Below, one piece after another: positions 12,765 through 25,645 of a stretch of DNA of 64,000 bases. Numbering within the stretch: position 1 is the stretch's first letter; each line of letters starts with the position of its first letter. A model generated the notes under the pieces. That model ran no database searches, was not told the origin of the DNA, and saw nothing but the letters and a program-made list of their open reading frames with translations. A program made the position numbers and the translations under genes. Source of the DNA: Gymnorhina tibicen (lineage: Eukaryota; Chordata; Aves; Passeriformes; Artamidae); assembly GCA_013399875.1 (NCBI GenBank), contig VXAZ01008028.1, positions 532,080-596,079 on the forward strand. The letters are read 5' to 3'.

Positions 12765-15700
12765 CTACAACACAATAAATCAGCTCTGTCAGCATTTTAA
12801 TCCACTCTTTGACAAAGTCTGTGACTATTCCACCCAATACTCTTTATACAGGGACCCAATTTAGGCTTCACATCCATCACTGTACATGACTCATGAGAGT
12901 CCCATGAACTTTAATTAGGTTTTTAATAAAGCAGCTGTCACTCGGCATTACTGTCCATTTACTGTGCTTTAGGATCATGTAAAACTAATGTCAAAGATAT
13001 AACTGTATTAATTTCCCCACTCACACTTATGAAATGAAATATTTAATGTCTGAGGAGTTTAAAACAAAAAACATGACTATGTTCTTAATGTGTCGTACAG
13101 GCTTTATGGGAAAACAAAGAAAGTTATCACTTCTGGACAAGAAATATTTAAAAAGGAAATTCAAACTTACCATTAAGATTTAAATTTACCCTGATAAATC
13201 CAAAACACTGTACTTCTGTGAAATAAATGATAGCTTCAACCCAGAATTTTTGTATCATTTCTTTTTTCCTCACCTCTGAGCTTTCCTTCTTTAGTTATTT
13301 AACACCGAGGAAAGAATCTACCCAAGAAACCACACCTGCACTTATTCAGTCATGCTGTAGCTAACAGGCAAAGATATAAAACCCCAGTTATACCAACAAG
13401 TCGATCCAACAAATGTATTGTGAAACTTTACCTTAGGCAAAGAAAGAAAAAATACCTGAAAGGATAAAATGCTCTTTTCATGAAATAAGTAAAGGAAACA
13501 TTACTGTGACTAGACGGGAATTCAAAGTTGTACTTCTCTCCCTCACAAGATAAAAACGTAATTCCAAGAAAAAACATTGAGAACTGAAAAGACTCTACTG
13601 ATCCTTCTTGCTAAAAGCTATTGCTGCTGTTCATAAGAACATGCATAACCAATTTTCCCCCCAAAGAAAAGTGCTTATTGGGATGGGGACAAGCTCCTGT
13701 GCATGAGCAGAGGTTTGCAGCTCTCCAGACACTGCTGGGAATCAATAAATTCAGCAGTAGCTGGTGTCTAATAGTTTAGAAAGGCACAATTATGTGCAGA
13801 ACCTGTCTTTTTATTGCTTGAGTTGCTCTGTGTTGTCTTACCACTGAGAGACTGTATTTTCATTTTGGGCTTTTACCTACTTAGTGCAGATTCACAAATT
13901 ACAGGGCAGTAGAGTAGCAAACTCATACATCTCTATAGGAAAATGCATAATTCAGGAACATAAATTCATAGCTGTTACGTTGGAAATTATAGACCAAGTT
14001 ACTGCAGATTTACAAGCTTCAAGCTCATTTAGAATCCAAGTTACCTCTTCTTTTACTCTTAAGGAGAATAGTGTTTTTCAAAAATGAACTGACTGCCTTA
14101 CCAGTGACACAAATTGCAAAAGCATCACTGTATTAAATAATTTGCTCTTGCAGAACTTCTTGCAAAATATGAACATTTTCCTTCTTATGAAGAAATATTT
14201 CCATTAAAATATCGAAAAGTTTCATTTTTAATATGTTTGTAATGCCAAGCACAGGCATGATGAACTGACACACATTTTTCTAAGTCCTGCTCCATATTAA
14301 ATAGAATTCCTGAAAAATTTGTTAGAGATTCCACTCTGATAATCAGATTTCCAAAGATGCTGACCATACCCTATTGTGTCAGTCAGGGCTCAAGACCACA
14401 GAATTCCAAGATGAAGAAACCAGTTATGAGAAATACTAGAAAGGACAGGAGCACAAGCCCCTTTTCAATGATATTTTTATTTTCATTGTTATAATTTCTT
14501 TTTAACAAATCCATACTGGAGCAAATTCTCTATCCTTGGGAAAACACTCAACTGATCTGGTTCCTCTGATTAACCAGCCTGGAGTTAATTACAAGAGATT
14601 CATTAATTCTCTATGTGCATGACCACATACTAATAGTGGTACATGGTTTTTAAATGTGTTACAAAAGCTTCTGCAATAACAACTATTTCTAATTTTAGCA
14701 GTGCAAAAGATAACCTGAATGCCATGACCAAGAGTGCTTCCAGAAAGCACCTGCATATATTCCCACTAAAACACTAATTAAAATGCACCATTTCCTCGGA
14801 AGCCTTTGACATGCTTTCAGAGGAAACTGATTACAGCACAATTCAGCATAAATCAGGCTTCATTACTTTGACATGCAGAATTATTTTAGTTCATTAATTT
14901 TATGGGTAACTTATACAAGTCTTTGAAGGTTACCTTTGAGTCAATAGAAGAGCTGTTCCTTCATCAATTTTTCATAGTATAACCACATTTTCCCCTAGTA
15001 ATTTATTTGTCTAAAAGTAGTTAGCATTGTAAAGTGGTAAGATAAGGATATTTACATGTTTAATCCTCAGAAATAAATTACCCTTTTTAACATGAAAATG
15101 AAAGTCAGAGTTAAGGTCCTTATGTCGAATTTTGCTCAAAACAGAGATTGCTGACTTCTTGGAAAGAGAACTCATAATAACATCAGGTAAATGCAGAGAT
15201 TACAAACCACACTGCCAGACCCTGCCCTTGCAAATCCGGGGTGCAAACTGTGCAAGTAAATACACCCACTTACAAACCAGCATTGGACATTTGTATTTTA
15301 CATGACATTTCTCATCGCCTATGAAAGAGCTTGAACACAAATTTTCATCATAATGTTCAGAAAAAAACTGTTGTTGAGGATATACAAATGTTGGCCTTGC
15401 TAGGAATGGCCAATTTGAATTACAGCTGCGTGGAGCATTATAGAGAGGAAAAATTAAAAGCATATTTGAGAGAGACACTGCTTACACTGCATGTAACCAG
15501 AGCCACATGCTGACAATTCTGAGAGCAGCATTTTATTCATTAAAGCAGAGCTCACTAGAACCTGTGCTGAAAAATCAGCCTCTTTCCTTATGGAAACTGT
15601 TTTCCAGCTATTCAGGTTATCTGCACAGTTGGCAAGTTGAAGGGTTCTCACTGTTTTTCCAGAACATGAGATTGTTGTACAGCTACATTGTTAAAAAGAC

Positions 15701-16495
15701 AAATTTAAAAAAAAAAAAAAGAAAAGGAAATACTTTTTGTACAGTTGCTAAAAAGAAGCAACTCTCCATCTCCTCTGTTAAACTCACACATGCAGTCTGC
15801 AGGCTTTAAATATTCTGGGTATGATTTTCTGCACAATTTTGTTTTGTTTCAGAGGTTTTTGTTGATTTGTTTATGCAATAAAAACGTAACAGTGCAACAC
15901 CTAGGGAGGGTGGAAAAATACATTTCCCAGTTTCAACTGAAAATCTTTTTATTAACTGCTGCATAAAAACGTGAATGGTGGCAATCAAAAGTCAATATAA
16001 ATCTGTCCAAACTATCTGACAATCTTTAGTTCCTCTTTATTCTTTGATGAGACAGTTGTACTGCTGTCTCACTCCAAATTCAACATGCAATCTTTAGATA
16101 TATCCAGAAGTCATGAAGACAAAAAAAGAAGAGTAGACAACTATAGTACCTAAACTGTGCCACAAGCCAGCAATACTGGGAAAGGAACCACTGGGATAAG
16201 ATGTGAGGGGAGCAAATGCTTCAGGTCAGGTCAGAGAGCTGTTTAACAGCAGTATTAGTCCGGTCACTGAAGATATCTCACAAATTTTGCTTCAAGTGCC
16301 CAAATATTAATTTCTGCAGAATTAGAAAACAAGTGAGACTAATGCAGAAATGTGTTAACTCCTACCTCTTATCAGCACTTTATAAAAACACAGTGGAGAC
16401 TAAGAAATGTGGGCAGTTAACATTCCTAACTGATTTATCCCGTTTTTCCACGCGCAAAGCACAAAACCCCAACAGAGAAGGTGAAAAATGCCTAC
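12765..16495 (-). other. CTNNA2: CTNNA2 intron (3.7 kb)
   Basis: The donor is gtaggc at 16495 and the acceptor ends gttgtag at 12765. I see no transposon I can name in it. There is an A14 run at 15707-15720, and otherwise AT-rich intron with only short chance reading frames. Confidence 0.9.
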
Positions 16496-16662
16496 GATTT
16501 TGAGGTGTGAGAGGAGCCTCATGACATCAGCCATGTCAGCCAGGATGAGCAGGCGAGTGACGGCCGAGAGCAGGGCCCGGGCAGCGCGCACCATGGTGCC
16601 CCTCTTCACCGAGGAGCAGGGGTCGTCCGCGAACTCCGACGAGGCAATCCGCATCGTTTCTC
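16496..16662 (-). CDS. CTNNA2: alpha-N-catenin exon, about residues 100-155 (N domain)
   Basis: This 167-nt exon follows the acceptor cccgtcccag. Its first two bases (GA) complete the glycine codon split from the upstream exon, and then it reads ETMRIASSEFADDPCSSVKR, GTMVRAARALLSAVTRLLIL and ADMADVMRLLSHLKI. It ends at ATC|gtaggc. The helical, Arg/Leu-rich sequence belongs to the N-terminal domain of vinculin-family catenins, in the part that packs against beta-catenin. The donor is not ideal because the exon ends in C, but the next exon begins GTA GAG, which restores the family sequence KIVEEALEAV exactly. The exon is more GC-rich than the intron around it. A CR1 fragment begins about 110 bp upstream of its acceptor in the gene's orientation. 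Confidence 0.95.
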
Positions 16663-16775
16663 CTGGGACGGGGGACACAAACAGTCACTCGGGTCAGCTT
16701 TGAGCCTTGCATTTTGATTTTTACAGAAAGTATAAATAACTCACTAAAAGCTAAGCTAACTGCTGTTGGGAAAAA

Positions 16776-17150
16776 GTCACAGAACCACAAAACCCTTGGT
16801 TTGGAAAGGGCCTTAAAGCCCATCCATTTCCAGCCCAGGGACACCTTCCACTAGCCCAGGTTGCTCCAAGCCCTGTCCAACCTGGCCTTGGACACTTCCA
16901 GCTTCTCTGGGCAACCTGTTCCTCCAGAGCCTCCCCACCCTCACAGGAAACAATTTCTTCCCAATATCCCATCTAACCCTACACCCTCTGGCAGTGGGAA
17001 GCCATTCTCCCTTGTCCTGTCACTCCAGACCCTTGTCCCAAGTTCGTCTTCAGCTCTCCTGGAGTCCCTCTAGGCACTGGAAGGTGCTGGAAAGTCTCCC
17101 TGGAGCCTTCTCTTCTCCAGGCTGAACAATCCCACCTCTCCTAGCCTGGC
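16776..17150 (-). mobile_element. CR1 LINE 3' fragment
   Basis: It begins gtcacagaaccacaaaaccc, then gggacaccttccactagccc, aggttgctccaagccctgtc, ttctctgggcaacctgttcc and tctccaggctgaacaatccc. It lies about 110 bp from a CTNNA2 coding exon (16496-16662). Confidence 0.93.
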
Positions 17151-17886
17151 TATGATTCACAGATTTTATATTAACCCAACCTTTGCTGTTGTTAAAAAGA
17201 ATCCTGTTTGTCTCCACTGCAGAAACTCAGAAAGAAAGTACTTCTAAATGTGAAATCAAAGCATATTTACATTGCTTTAAGACCATTACAACAACATTAA
17301 AAAAAAATCCCAGATGGCAAAACTTCCCATAAGACAATGCAAATAGTGGGGGAGAGATTTAAGACGGCCACAGTGATTAATTCCCATCAGAACTCTTTTC
17401 CATATTGTATTTATCATTAGGACTGCATGTTCATATTATAATTTGCAAGCAGTGTATCTTGGATGATAAGCTGATAATATACAATTTCAAAATAAAATTC
17501 AAGTGGCTCATTTCTAAGGCTACACACTCCTCTTAGCTTTCCATAAGGCTGGGAAAACTCTCTGCAAATTTCTTGGGAAACAATTAACAAACAATCATTT
17601 CCAGATAAAAAGAGAACAAACCAAATTTCTAAACATACTTAAATGTTGTATTGCTCAGCATTACAGAGCTGAAATTCAAGGTTAAACAAGGTTTCTGTGG
17701 AGGAGGACCACAGTTTGCTGTCCCTACCTTCCCGTGCATTTTACCTGTGTGCCAAAAATCCCTGAAACTAGGAGCAAGGAATTCAAAGATATTTCTCTAA
17801 CACATAGTTTAATTCAAACAGTGATTTGAAGAATTTATCCACAACTCTTGGCTGAAAGTGTGCTAAAACTTGGGAATGAAACTTCT

Positions 17887-17892
17887 ATTATA

Positions 17893-17924
<32 letters not shown>
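17887..17924 (+). repeat. (ATT)n microsatellite
   Basis: About a dozen ATT units run directly into a (GTT)n tract. They are the first part of a three-part compound microsatellite. Confidence 0.95.

Positions 17925-17968
<44 letters not shown>
17924..17968 (+). repeat. (GTT)n microsatellite
   Basis: About 14-15 perfect GTT units lie between the (ATT)n and (GTGA)n tracts. On the transcribed strand of CTNNA2 this is an AAC/CAA repeat. Confidence 0.95.
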
Positions 17969-17991
17969 GAGTGAGTGAGTGAGTGAGTGAT
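17966..17991 (+). repeat. (GTGA)n microsatellite
   Basis: Six GTGA units follow the (GTT)n tract and decay into tgagtgactc. They are the third part of the compound repeat. Confidence 0.9.
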
Positions 17992-18083
17992 GAGTGACTC
18001 AAAATATTTCACGTAAAACGGGAGACTGAGAGCAACCACAGAACAGCTGAGAGCCCAGCATGTGGGCAAGGGTTAGATGTGAG

Positions 18084-18137
18084 TTTCCTAACCTGGGAAT
18101 TTGATCCCAGTGCACCACTGGCTTCATCTAACCAGCG
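18084..18137 (-). repeat. possible MIR-like tRNA-derived SINE remnant
   Basis: On minus the stretch resembles the box-B part of a tRNA-derived SINE (gcactgggatcaaattccc), next to gctggttagatgaagccagt. It is short and diverged, so it could be chance. Confidence 0.3.
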
Positions 18138-19710
18138 TAACATCATAAGGCATCATCTTCTCTTCAATTATTTATGGAGGGAAACCAACCATCCCCGTTT
18201 TGTGTAGAGAGTTTGCTCCAAAATGCACTCTTGGAGCGTACTGAGCTGATTGAAGCCAAGAGGGGACACACACAACCACATGAAATCCCAGCAAGGCTTT
18301 CCCTTATTTAAGCTCTAAGTTGGATTCAGATGAGATACAAGTGATTCCAACCATCCAGCAGCAAAACTCTTGTAAGTGAAAGTACTAAATTTTAGAGACA
18401 ACCAAGCTGAAATGGCAGCCAAAGAAACCTTTGGTTTTGGGACCAGATGCCTGCAAATTGCTCAACTTCCATTTTGGTGCTAAAGAGATTTCACCATTTT
18501 CTGCCAAATCAGCAGTGTGTAGTTTCAGATAAATATTTATATTGGGCTATGAAAGAAATAATATTTAATAATCAGCCAATGGCACCAGGAAAGCAAGAAG
18601 GAAAATTATCTTCTTAGACTTGAATATCCAAGGAGATACCCCTAGCAAAAAGATTTGAGAATCAACACTCATTGGCAGAGGGAAAATGCACAGAGGGTCA
18701 AAAGGAAAAAAACCAAACAAACTGTTAAAAGAGTTTGGATTAGATATTTAACCTTAGAAGGCTCACATTAGGTGAAATAAATCTCCAAAATAATTAAGCA
18801 AAAAGTATTAAATAGACATAATCAAATAAGCAAACAAAAAAAAAGTATGAGTATAAAAATTCACACCAGGTTGTTTAAAACTTAAAAAGATCTGGTAGCT
18901 CATAATTTAGAATCTTATAACCAAAGAAACTAGCAGTTATGGGGAGGAAGGCTCACCTGTCTCAGGGCCAATTAACATTTTTTAATCCTTCTACAGCAGT
19001 GGTATCAAACCACTCTTAGGCTAAAGGTAACACTGGAGCTTCAGCTAGCCCAATTATATTTTAGAGAAACCTTTTTATCTGGAAAAAGTCAACCCTACAT
19101 TCAGTTATCCATTTCTTTCCAAATTCATTTCAAGTTGTTCTGTAATCTATATTAAATTACTTTCTGTGAAAATTGGGTCAACGCAAGAAACACAGACATC
19201 TGAAGTCATCAGGTCTGCTTCCTTGCCACTGCAGTCAGATGTGTGATAATATAATTAATAATAATCTTAATATGATAATAGCTACACTCATAAATTTACC
19301 AAGCTCCCATCTTAGAAATAGCTCAGACATTTAACCCCAATTAAGCCTATGTGAAGTAGGAAACTCATTCCAAAATGAACTCCAGAATGTGACAGGTTCT
19401 TTTCATTAGAGACACTTTAATGCCATACTGCCTGTATTTGTAGATAATCTAAATCCATTTCTTCTCATGCCCCCTTCATCCTTCAGTTTCACTGTGTTCT
19501 TCTTCCACTCTTGTTCCTATTGTTCTTTTTAGCTTCATGCATTTTTGTGAGGAGTCCTGACAGATTAAAGGCAGTACTTCAGTCCCCTCTAATTGCACAC
19601 AATATCCACTTCTATAATCATTACAGCAGCCCCATGAAACAATTCTGCTTCTGGAGTACAAATTATTAGAACTGCAGGTTTGTAGGACCATTTGCAGCTA
19701 TGAGAAATAC

Positions 19711-19814
19711 GCATGGAATCACAAAATATCCTGGGTTGGAGCTGTAGGGATCACTGAGCCCAGCTCCTGGCCCTACAAAGGACACCCCAACAATCCCACC
19801 ATGTCCCTGAGAGC
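19711..19814 (-). mobile_element. CR1 LINE 3' end fragment
   Basis: It begins gcatggaatcacaaaatatc, then cagctcctggccctacaaag and gacaccccaacaatcccacc. It is the 'gggacccacaagg' subtype, truncated at about 100 bp. Confidence 0.88.
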
Positions 19815-21865
19815 TCAACAGCTGCAAAAATCTATCAATAAATGATTGCAAAGGTCACAAAAAGAAGCTACTCGAATTTCATGAGCAGACTTAAGGTAAA
19901 ACAACTACCTACAAGGAAAGGAATGAACCAAGGCTTTCAATGGTTAACAGACAGAGGAAATGCCACTTTTTCCAAAGCCTTGAAGTGTTTATTAGGAGAT
20001 AGAAGACAGGCACTGAGCAGCAATCTAGAGAACAGCTATGATCAGTAGGGGATGCTGACAGTACACCAAACACCTGGAAATAATTAAGGGAACAGTGACA
20101 AATTGATTGGATGCACCACTCCTGAGCAGTTCTCAAATGGAAGAAATTAGTAAAGCTACAGTCTAATTAATCCATTTCTTTTAGATTTTTCCTTTTGTTC
20201 TACATGTCCAAGATTAAAAAGACAGAACAACTGATCCGTGACATAATGGAAGTATTTTAGAGTGCTCTCTTTGTAATTAGAGCAAAAGCACTGTTATGAA
20301 GCTATCCTAAATTATAATAATATATAGACCCAAACTGAGTTGCAGAGTCCATATAAACCAGTGATGATGATACTAATTGATGATATGATGGATTTGAACA
20401 ACACATAATTATTAATAAGGCATATTTAAATTATATAAGCAGGTTTTTAATCCTTTCATCATGAATGTTTTCTTGTTAAGAAACAAAAGCAAACCCTTCA
20501 GGGTGCAAAGATCTGCAGTTTTATCCCCTTTGGATTTGTCTAGAAATTCACCAAATAGAGTAGGACCACGCACTGTCCGTCCCAGTATACATCTCAACAG
20601 TCAAATTTTAGGAATAATGAACTTAATCTGGTCATGGGTGGTTGTCCTCTCACTGTCTATATTCCTCCTATCTTATTAATCACATTGATTATTTACCACA
20701 TCTCTTAAAACATCATATTTTGTTTACAGTACTTTAAAATCCAGTTTCCATAACTGAACATGTTCATTTTAGTATTAACCTCTGTTTGACAGTATCAGAA
20801 TGTGGCAAGTAATTTGTAGAAGATTTGTAGAGTATTTTCATGCTGTATATTACTAAATATAAGCATGCATTTTATTCAGAATGCTAAAAGCTTCATACAA
20901 ATGGCTGTGTAAGTCTTCCCTTTCCTTAATACCTTTTTCCTACATCTTTACTACTATGTTCCCTAAACTCATCTCCTCTTCCACTTGCAGCTGGGATTTT
21001 GCTCTCCATCTGTGGGAGGACGACCACTGTTCTCATTGCTTTAATGGATTTCAAGGCCAGAAAAGGCCACCTCTGATCAAGCCCGATCTTCTCCCATCAC
21101 ATTTCAGCTCCTAGAGCTGTGTCTGTCTGGAACTGATTGTACAGACAATCCAGTTCACTCAAATTTGACTCACTTTACATTTGACATTTAGGTAGAGCGA
21201 TGGAAGATGAATCACTTTGCATTTTAAAGTACAATGGATATCCTTAAATCTAGTAGGCATTTTAGATTCCATGTTCTCTCTTACATCATATCATTCACTT
21301 CATGGACCACTAAAATATTTAATTTTAGTTAACCCAACTACTTCTTTCCTGAGGGACAGAAAATAGCAAGAATACAGAACTTTTAAGATATTCAGCCACA
21401 TATCTATGGCAATGTAAGACAATTTATCCATGAATGTTATGTTTTAGAAATAACTTTTCTAATTAATAGTCAGATTAATAGTGCATTTGGAACATCACTG
21501 ATACACTTAAGTACAATAAAACACCAATTAAATTTCAGTTCAAAATTAATTTTTTTGGGATGTGAGGATACATTAGCATTTCTAATCCCTCTTTGTCTGA
21601 AACTCAGTTACTCCATGGATTAACATCCTTCAGGGAGACACTAAACTGATCTGCCTTCACTGAACTGGAGAGTTCAGTGAACACCAACATGAACATTTTA
21701 GATGTTCAACACTGTGGTTGGGAACATGAAAACACACCGAACCTCTTAAGATTTCCATAAATACAGAGGCAGATCTAAAATTTCAAGCTCAACTGAATTA
21801 TAACATGGCTTTATTTGAATCCTGACAAAAGTAGTGATGCTGAACTATGATGTTCTACTAAAACT

Positions 21866-22134
21866 TGGAATCACAGAATGGTTTGGGTTGGAAGAAACCA
21901 TGAAGACCATCTTGTTCCACCCCCTGCCACGGGCAGGGACACCTTCCACTATCCCAGGTTGCTCCAAGCCCCGTCCAACCTGGCCTTGGACACTTCCAGG
22001 GATCCAGGGGCAGCCACAGCTTCTCTGTGCAACCTGTGCCAGGGCCTCCCCACCCTCACAGCCAGGAACAATTTCTTCCCAGTATCCCATCTCAATCTAC
22101 TCTCAGTTGAAAGCTCTTCTCCCTTGTCCTATCA
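21866..22134 (-). mobile_element. CR1 LINE 3' fragment
   Basis: It begins tggaatcacagaatggtttg, then cagggacaccttccactatc, gggatccaggggcagccaca and cagtatcccatctcaatcta. It looks fairly young because it stays close to the other copies of its subfamily. Confidence 0.93.
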
Positions 22135-24147
22135 GTTAGCAGTTCAGCCAGAAATTTTTCCACAACTTCTATGTTTATACTAAAAATTTGAGATCTGTAA
22201 TTAAAATAGGTATTTTCTTCTTTACTCAAATGCTGCAGAGTTGCATCAAGAAGCACTCTAAATTATTAGAATAGTTCATCACCTAAACAAGAAACTACAG
22301 TGGAAAATGTTAGGAATAGTTGCCATCCTTCTGGTGAAGTGTGCAGGATACATTTATTAAAATCGTTATTGTAAAAAAGGACTAAAATGAATGGAACGGA
22401 CAAAGAAAAATCTTTAAGTCCTAGTGATTAGCATCTTGAATTTAATCATTAAATGGGTTTCTGCATAACAATTTATTAATTTAAACAGAACTGTCATTAA
22501 TAAATTTAACATATCAGGTATAGAATGGAACAACATTTGAAAAGCACCCAAAATTTCCTAGCAGGCATGGAAAAGGAGGCACTCCAAGAAAACAACTATG
22601 GCATTCAGCCCTAGGCACATAGATTCCATCATTCTGGATATTATTTTCATTCTGGGGCTTGAAGAGGCTCACAAATACTGTACAGGAAAGCGAGTTAGAG
22701 GCTAGATTCTATCTGTGCCCAAGGCACTGTGAGCTAAGTTCAAAATCATAATCAGAATCAGTTTCATCTCTCACTATTATCGCATAAAAAAAAATACCCA
22801 GTGAAGAGTTTATTTGAAATTGATATTTTTTGAGATAAGCTTCAGTTCAAAGGGTTGATATTTTCCAGCAAGATGCATTTTCATAACAAAATTTATCAAA
22901 AAAACCCAGTGATCTGTGAAAAAGGAGCAGCAAGCTGCTAATGTCAGCTCATGGCAAGCACTGTGAGGAGGAAAGGATTGATGAGATTGATCAGTCCAGT
23001 GGATTATCAGCTCCCTGGTTGTTTTAAGGGTCACTTTTGTTTTCCTGCTAATTTATGCTATTCCTTACACTTAGATCCTACTGAATGGCTTGACAGAAGC
23101 AGTAAGAGAAGCAGGGAGCACCTGCTTAATCTGGGGAACAAACACGGCTAAAAGTAAAAAAAACCCTTCCCAGAACCCCAGCTGGGATTAAGAGAACAGG
23201 CACATTGATGCTGGACAATTGAGGGGTTTGCAGCCAAGCCAGACAACAGGAAAAATTTAAATACAAAAATTCAGAAAGATACTCCAGTATGAGAGAGCAT
23301 AAGAAAGGAGAAAAGCAAACCAGGGAGAGTCATCAGCACAGGGAAAATCCACAGTATAGGCTTACAATAAGAAAAATATGAAAAAGAAGACAACAAACAA
23401 TATAAAGAAAGCGTGTACGGGTTTACACAGAGAAACAGATAGCAGGTACAAGAGCACCATTAAAAATCTAAGTTATTTAATGTCTATTTGTTCACATAAT
23501 CTGCACACATTTTTTATGATAACCTGTACTTGAGATCCAATGCAGTTATTTTTTCACCATAAAACAACTTAGCAAGGATTTTTAAATCATGCTCAAAGCA
23601 TCAGCCTACATGAAAATTAAGTTTATCTTTATAAAATTGGGAATTACATTTAAAAATTAATTTTCAAAGACTACAGCAGCTTTTCATTGAATTCTGACTT
23701 GGCAACATTTTAGTATCCTAACACTTAATTGCCAGTTTTAATGGGAATTCACATACATGGAGTGACACCTATGTGTGAATATAAGAGCTCCTTTTTATAA
23801 CTATACTCATTGCTTGAATGTTTAAAAACTGCAAGAGCTTCTGTATAGAGAGATAATGAGATAACTGAGCTTCATGGTGTGAATTTACATTCCAGTGCAG
23901 AGATCAAAATACAAAACTAATCTACAGCCCTCCATCAACACACAGAAAGGCAGATTGCTGTTGTGCACAGTAAAAGGCTCATAAACAAGACATGATTATC
24001 ATTAGATTTGTAATGAGAACAGAAAGAAATTATCATTAGTCTAAGTCTGTACAGCTAATGGAAAAAACTATGGTTGAGTGTTAGGACTGTCCTTTATAGA
24101 TACCTGGGCATGGCAGAAGTGAGGCTGAGGGGAATCAAGGCTGGAGC

Positions 24148-24251
24148 TGGCTCTGAGCAACCTGGTCTAGTGGAAGGTGTCCCTGCCCATGGCAGGGAGT
24201 TGGAACTAGATGAGCTTTAAGGTCCCTTTCATCCCAAACCATTCCATGATC
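24148..24251 (+). mobile_element. CR1 LINE 3' tail
   Basis: It contains gagcaacctggtctagtgga, aggtgtccctgcccatggca and catcccaaaccattccatga. Upstream CR1 sequence is not recognisable. Confidence 0.9.
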
Positions 24252-25496
24252 TCCATCCTCTAGTGGATGCAGAGCAAAACTCAGTCACAAAGAATGAGGA
24301 AAAAAAGGGCAGGGATGGGAGCAGAATGAAGCCCCCAAACTTGGTCCTACTCCTGTCACTAATGTATTTATAGAACGCTCTTTTATTGGCTTTTTTATGG
24401 CAGTAGCCAGGTTTCAGTTCTAGCTGGGCTTTGGCCCTTGCCATTTTCTCCCTGCATGACCTCCAAACATCCTTGTAGCTCTCCTGAGCTGCCTGTTCCT
24501 TCTCACAAAAGTCACAGACTCTCCTTTTTTGCCCAAGTTCCAGCCAAATAAATAAAATAAGGAGCAATTTAAAACCATAAAGTCAACCACAAACAGGTTA
24601 AAGGAAGTAGAGGTGACATATTTTTTAAAGAAAAAACACATCTATGTCATCACATACTGCAGAAATCACATAATATGAACAGAGGTTAAAAACTGACTTA
24701 TCTACAACTAAAACACCAAAAAGAAAAAACGCAATACATCTCTGAAAGTCAATTGGAACAATTATGGATGAATGAGATTCGCAAACATCCCAAAACAAAA
24801 TCAGTGGAGAGCCTACAATTTTATTTTTAGTAGATATAAAAATAATTCTAAATTCCATCAGCTTTACAGAACAGGCTCCTTTTCCGATGTTCATATATAA
24901 ACAGCAGTTGGAATATCTCACAGATCTAAAGTCTAAAAAGAATTTGTCTCTGATAAAGGGATTAAAACAGAGAGAACAAGATAGCTGGAGATCAGAATGT
25001 TATAATTTGACACTTCTCAGAGGAAAGCAGCGCCTGTTATTTGATTATAACATTTTATATTCCCTCGCTCTGTAAAGTATTACTGGCCTTTGTAGTATGT
25101 GAAAAATGTATTTCAGACAAAGATGTGTTCAAAATGGTAAATGGAAAGGCAATAAATTAAAGCCTTTTATATACTGACTAAGCATCTTTTAGGACTCAGA
25201 TATTAGGAAATATATTTCAAATTTTCATGCTGTCACTTTTAATACTGCTCTCATCGCATACCACTTTCTGAAACCATATCCAAAATTAAAGCCTAATCTG
25301 TATGGGAGAAAGAAGCTTTTATACAACTTTTGAAGTTGGATGACTGCCATGGAAAATGCAGTCAAAAATAAAGAACACAGAACAAAACGTACTGTAGGCA
25401 AATAGCAGGACTGAGCTGGGGGGCACGGAAGGCACTCAGATAAAGTTTAGTGCTCCAAGGACTGCTTGTATCTTTCTCATTAAATGCCACTGGGTA

Positions 25497-25645
25497 ATCA
25501 CAGAATCATGGAATGGTTTGAGTTGGAAGGAACCTTGAAGCTCATCTTGTTCTACCCCCTGCCATGGACAGGGGCCCCTTCCACTAGATCAAGTTGTCCA
25601 AGCTCATTCAACCTGGCCTTGAACCCTCTTCCAGGGACGGGGCAG
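25497..25645 (-). mobile_element. CR1 LINE fragment, 3' part of an interrupted copy
   Basis: It begins aatcacagaatcatggaatg, then ccccctgccatggacagggg and tccagggacggggcag, where it stops abruptly. The matching continuation (gccacagcttctctgggcaa) is found 767 bp further on, after an LTR-like insertion. Confidence 0.9.

Noticed and set aside
20990..21113. Possible old LINE-like piece (ttcaaggccagaaaaggcca)
   Set aside because: It recalls a reptile/bird repeat tail, but the match is too short to support.
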